A DNA stretch of 8,871 nt from Caulobacteraceae bacterium UBA6225 (GTDB taxonomy: Bacteria > Pseudomonadota > Alphaproteobacteria > Caulobacterales > Caulobacteraceae): the NCBI GenBank assembly GCA_002441055.1, contig DJWR01000103.1, positions 1 to 8,871 on the forward strand, read 5' to 3'. The position numbers and the translations under genes are program-made. Below the pieces are notes generated by a model that worked only from the letters and a program-made list of their open reading frames with translations, had not been told where the DNA came from and made no database searches. Of this stretch, positions 6,430-8,871 are shown one piece after another (the stretch's first letter is position 1; every line of letters starts with the position of its first letter).

Positions 6430-7032
6430 TCAGGCGCTGAGCGCCTCCTCCACCTGCCCCAGCCGGTCCTTGCCGAAGAACATCTCCTGGCCCACGAAGA
6501 AGGTGGGGATGCCGAAGGCGCCCCGGGCGGCGGCGGCCTCGGTCGCGGCCATCAATTCGGCCTTCACGGCTGGATCCTGGGTGGCCTCCAGCAGGCCCTG
6601 AGCGTCGAGGCCAGCAGCGGTGAGCACCTCGGCGACGACGGCGGGATCATCCATCTTGCGCCCCTGCTCCCACATGGCCGCCAGTACGGCCTCCATATAG
6701 GCCTCCGCCACCCCGGCCCGCTTGGCGGCGACCAGGCCGCGCATGATCAGCAGGGTGTTGACCGGAAAGTGCGGGTTCATCTGGAAGGCGGCGAGCCCAT
6801 GGCGGGCGACGAAGCGCTTGGTCTCCAGGTTCTCATAGGCGAGCTTGCCCTTCACCTCGCCGAAGGCCTCCATGGGCGAGCGGTTGTTGGTCAGCTTGAA
6901 GAGGCCGCCCAGCAGGACGGGCGTCACCTTTACCACAGCACCGGTGCGCCCCAGGATCGGCCCCAAGGCCTTCCAGGACAGGTAGGCGTTGGGACTGCCG
7001 AAATCGAACAGGAACTCCACGGTGGCGGCCAT
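6430..7032 (-). CDS. 2-hydroxychromene-2-carboxylate isomerase / GST-kappa-like protein
   Basis: A 200-residue DsbA-fold protein of the 2-hydroxychromene-2-carboxylate isomerase group, which uses glutathione and is related to kappa-class glutathione transferases. The N-terminus EFLFDFGSPNAYL (6-18) carries Ser13 where thioredoxin-fold oxidoreductases have CxxC; this Ser is the glutathione-activating residue in the family. The central part is helical (ETKRFVARHGLAAFQMNPHF then PVNTLLIMRG), and the C-terminus has the conserved GAFGIPTFFVG with the expected cis-Pro at 176, followed by FFGKDRL. Length is normal. ATG 7032 has AGGAG about 9 bases upstream. It lies 16 bases after the SDR gene, so the two form one transcription unit. 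In naphthalene pathways the enzyme (NahD) isomerises a chromene intermediate; here no ring-cleavage genes are in view, so the true substrate is open. Confidence 0.87.
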   Translation of the reverse strand: MAATVEFLFDFGSPNAYLSWKALGPILGRTGAVVKVTPVLLGGLFKLTNNRSPMEAFGEVKGKLAYENLETKRFVARHGLAAFQMNPHFPVNTLLIMRGLVAAKRAGVAEAYMEAVLAAMWEQGRKMDDPAVVAEVLTAAGLDAQGLLEATQDPAVKAELMAATEAAAARGAFGIPTFFVGQEMFFGKDRLGQVEEALSA

Positions 7033-7048
7033 CAGGGTCTCTCCTTGC

Positions 7049-7789
7049 TCACCAGTTTTCCGACCACGGACGAATATCTAGCTCGTGGGTCCAGGCTGAG
7101 CGCGCCTGGCGGTGCAGGGCCACATAGGTGGCGGCGATATCGGCGGGCTTGAGGACGCGGTCCTGCGCCAGGCGCTGTTCGATGTCGGGCATGTTGGCGC
7201 GGCTGAAGACGCCGTCGATGGCCCCGTCCACCACCACATGGGCCACATGAATCCCCTGCGGCCCCAGTTCCCGAGCCAGGCTCTGGGCGATGGCCCGAAG
7301 CCCGTGCTTGGCCGCGGCGAAGGCGGCGAACCCCTCGCGCCCCCGGACCGAGGCCGTGGCGCCGGTGAACAGGATCGTCCCGCGGCCCCTGGGCAGCATC
7401 ACCCGGGCGGCCTCGCGGCCAGTGAGGAAGCCCGCGAAACAGGCCATCTCCCAGACCTTGGTGAAGACCCGGCTGGTGGTCTCCAGGATGGGGAAACGGA
7501 CATTGGCCCCGATGTTGAACACCACCACCTCGATCGGGCCGACCTCGGCCTCGATGCGGTCGAACAGGGCGGTCATTTCGCCCTCCTCCCGGGCGTCCAC
7601 CCCATAGGCGCGGGCCTGGCCGCCGGCGGCTATGATCTCATCGGCCAGCGCCTGGAGTTGGTCCTCATGGCGGGGCCGGCGGGTGACGCAGGCCACCAAA
7701 CCCTCGGCGGCGAAGGCCTTGGCGATGGCGCCGCCGACCCCGTCTCCGGCGCCGATGACCACGCAGGCGCCTCTGGGTTCATCGGTCAT
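7049..7789 (-). CDS. SDR-family protein lacking the canonical catalytic Tyr
   Basis: A 246-residue short-chain dehydrogenase/reductase. The Rossmann dinucleotide loop is visible as VIGAGDGVGGAIAKAFA (GAGDGVG at 13-19), with D65 in the typical nucleotide-edge position (YGVDAR). NIGAN at 92-96 stands in for the usual NNAG. Around the active site the sequence is TGATASVRGREGFAAFAAAK (142-161): Lys161 is present, but the position four before it, normally Tyr in YxxxK, is Phe157. The C-terminus WTHELDIRPWSENW resembles a subgroup of SDRs I associate with the same FAAFAAAK-type motif, so the change is probably ancestral rather than damage. ATG 7789 has GGAG close upstream; the frame is open further but would cross the regulator gene. 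First gene of a two-gene unit with the isomerase. Whether it catalyses a redox reaction is uncertain. Confidence 0.88.
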   Translation of the reverse strand: MTDEPRGACVVIGAGDGVGGAIAKAFAAEGLVACVTRRPRHEDQLQALADEIIAAGGQARAYGVDAREEGEMTALFDRIEAEVGPIEVVVFNIGANVRFPILETTSRVFTKVWEMACFAGFLTGREAARVMLPRGRGTILFTGATASVRGREGFAAFAAAKHGLRAIAQSLARELGPQGIHVAHVVVDGAIDGVFSRANMPDIEQRLAQDRVLKPADIAATYVALHRQARSAWTHELDIRPWSENW

Positions 7790-7804
7790 CGAGACACTCC
7801 GTTC

Positions 7805-7838
7805 TGAATTCGAACTCAGGTTCGTATTGAATTTGAAC
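7805..7838. promoter_or_regulatory. Candidate operator between the SDR gene and hxlR-type gene
   Basis: The 91-base divergent gap contains a direct repeat, TGAATTCGAAC (7805-7815) and TGAATTTGAAC (7828-7838), 10 of 11 identical and 23 bases apart, about two helical turns. Between and overlapping them is an inverted repeat, CGAAC-TCAG-GTTCG (7811-7824), which extends with one mismatch to 7807-7828 (9-bp arms, 4-base spacer). A dimeric HxlR-family protein would be expected to bind such a site. It lies between both start codons, and just past a TTGACT (7841-7846, minus) that could be a -35 for the SDR gene, so binding would cover the promoter. Confidence 0.5.
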
Positions 7839-7840
7839 GG

Positions 7841-7846
7841 AGTCAA
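7841..7846 (-). promoter_or_regulatory. Candidate -35 element for the SDR-isomerase unit
   Basis: TTGACT on the minus strand, 52 bases before the SDR start, is close to the consensus -35. No good -10 sits at 16-18 bases; the best nearby A/T-rich sequence overlaps the palindrome. Weak support only. Confidence 0.25.
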
Positions 7847-7880
7847 TCGCATCCTTGGCCGGTAGCAGGAGGCGACCGCA

Positions 7881-8354
7881 ATGAAATGGGATGAACTGGC
7901 GCAGGAGCCCTGTTCGGTGGCCCGGTCCCTGGCGGTGATCGGCGACCGCTGGACCCTGATGATCCTGCGCGACGCCTTTCTGGGCGTCCGCCGGTTCGAA
8001 GCCTTCCAGGCCAGACTGGGCATCTCCCGCAGCATCGTCACCGAGCGGCTGAACCTGCTGGTCGCCGAGGGCGTGCTGGAGCGCCGCCCCTATCAGGGCC
8101 GCCCCGTCCGCCACGAATACCGCCTGACCGACAAGGGCCTGGACCTGCATCCGGTGATCATGGCCATCGTCGATTGGGGCGACCGCCACTATGCGGGCGA
8201 GGCCGGCCCGCCGATCCTGCGCCGGCACAAGGGCTGCGGCTGCGACTTCCACGCCGTGCAGGTCTGCTCCGAATGCGGCGAGGCCGTCACCGCCCGCGAC
8301 GTGGAGGCAAGGCCGGGACCGGGCGCGGCCCCGAGGACCGCGCCGGTCGCCTGA
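7881..8354 (+). CDS. HxlR-family winged-helix transcriptional regulator with four-Cys tail
   Basis: A 157-residue regulator. PCSVARSLAVIGDRWTLMILRD (10-31) is the HxlR family signature; Cys11 matches the conserved N-terminal Cys that senses quinones, diamide or other electrophiles in studied relatives such as YodB and QorR. The winged helix runs to about residue 85: FEAFQARLGISRSIVTERLN for the recognition region, then GVLERRPYQGRPVRHEYRLT for the wing. The C-terminal extension has Cys119, Cys121, Cys129 and Cys132 (HKGCGC, then CSECGE), a possible metal site. ATG 7881 has GGAGG about 8 bases upstream. It is divergent from the SDR-isomerase genes, which it probably controls together with itself through the palindrome in the gap. 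The target is inferred from position only. It ends 11 bases from the convergent ABC transporter gene. Confidence 0.9.
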   Translation: MKWDELAQEPCSVARSLAVIGDRWTLMILRDAFLGVRRFEAFQARLGISRSIVTERLNLLVAEGVLERRPYQGRPVRHEYRLTDKGLDLHPVIMAIVDWGDRHYAGEAGPPILRRHKGCGCDFHAVQVCSECGEAVTARDVEARPGPGAAPRTAPVA

Positions 8355-8365
8355 ACGCCCGACAA

Positions 8366-8871
8366 TTAGGTCCTGGTCGCGAACTCCGCATCGCCGGTGG
8401 CGGCCACCTGGGCGTCGTCGAAGGAGGCGTGGGCCGAGGTGTAGAGCCGTGAATAGAGCCCCTTATTGGCCATCAGCACGTCGTGGGGTCCCTGCTCCAG
8501 AATGTGGCCCTGTTGCAGGACGATGATCTTGTCGGCGTCGCGAATGGTGGCCAGCCGGTGGGCGATGACGATGCAGGTCCGCCCGGCGAACAGCACCTTC
8601 AGGGCCTTCTGGATCGCCTGTTCGGTGAAGGAGTCGATATTGGCCGTGGCCTCGTCGAGGATCAGGATCTGGGGATCGGCCACCAGGGCGCGGGCAAACG
8701 AGATCAGCTGCCGCTGGCCGAGCGAGATATTGCGGCCCCGCTGACCGAGCTGAGTGTCGTAGCCCTCTGGCAAGCGCATGATGAAGTCGTGAGCCGAGAC
8801 CGACTTGGCCGCGGCGATCACGTCCTCCCGGGAGGCGCCCTCGGTGTTGTAGCGGATGTTCTCCTCGATGG
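8366..8871 (-). CDS. ABC exporter ATP-binding domain, C-terminal fragment
   Basis: The last 167 residues of an ABC transporter whose start lies beyond the window. It begins at the segment following the Q-loop region (IEENIRYNTEGASREDVIAA). The signature motif appears as NISLGQRQ (residues 47-54 of the fragment) in place of LSGGQ, a variant common in fused permease-ATPase exporters. Walker B is ILILDEA with catalytic Glu73, followed by the D-loop (NID) and the H-loop IVIAHRL with His104. A short hydrophilic tail ends the protein (ATGDAEFATRT). All catalytic residues of this half are intact. SIEENI-type start and HRLATIRDADKIIVL are typical of multidrug/lipid-type exporters with an N-terminal membrane domain, so a fused half-transporter is likely. 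Substrate cannot be told. It converges on the HxlR-type gene with 11 bases between stops and no hairpin seen. Confidence 0.9.
   Translation of the reverse strand, partial: IEENIRYNTEGASREDVIAAAKSVSAHDFIMRLPEGYDTQLGQRGRNISLGQRQLISFARALVADPQILILDEATANIDSFTEQAIQKALKVLFAGRTCIVIAHRLATIRDADKIIVLQQGHILEQGPHDVLMANKGLYSRLYTSAHASFDDAQVAATGDAEFATRT

Overview
The window reads as chromosomal DNA of a GC-rich alphaproteobacterium. Caulobacterales (Caulobacter, Phenylobacterium or Brevundimonas type) is my guess from protein texture and strong G/C preference at third codon positions; no rRNA or other taxonomic marker is present. I see no tRNA, CRISPR array, insertion sequence or integrase.

Left end (1-1382): the 3' end of a CoxE-like VWA-domain gene (+) is followed by a short minus-strand coding relic (243-401). 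Directly beside the relic lies a visibly lower-GC gene for an unrecognised protein with two membrane segments (404-1234, +). The simplest reading is that foreign DNA landed between a molybdenum-hydroxylase accessory gene and its enzyme genes and cut a minus-strand gene short.

Centre-left (1383-4036, minus): iorA-iorB, encoding a two-subunit molybdenum hydroxylase of the isoquinoline 1-oxidoreductase/aldehyde dehydrogenase type. It has a small 2x[2Fe-2S] subunit and a large, Tat-exported molybdopterin subunit. CoxE-type proteins are known helpers of this enzyme class, so the left-end gene is probably functionally linked.

Centre (4173-6344, minus): a tightly coupled envelope operon, lemA lipoprotein - TPM-domain protein with a glycine-rich tail - second TPM-domain membrane protein. 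The first pair overlaps by 4 bases (ATGA) and the second is separated by 1 base. A TTG start with a good Shine-Dalgarno best explains LemA.

Right (6430-8354): a divergent unit. On the minus strand an SDR-family protein lacking the usual catalytic Tyr is followed by a glutathione-S-transferase-kappa/2-hydroxychromene-2-carboxylate isomerase-like protein. On the plus strand is an HxlR-family regulator with a conserved-type N-terminal Cys and a four-Cys tail. The 91-base gap between them holds an imperfect 22-bp palindrome and a direct repeat, a good operator candidate. The layout suggests a small redox- or electrophile-responsive detoxification or catabolic module.

Right end (8366-8871, minus): the C-terminal half of the nucleotide-binding domain of an ABC exporter, convergent with the regulator.

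Most of the window is recognisable family content. The least explained parts are the low-GC two-TM gene with the relic next to it, the Tyr-less SDR, and the operator region.
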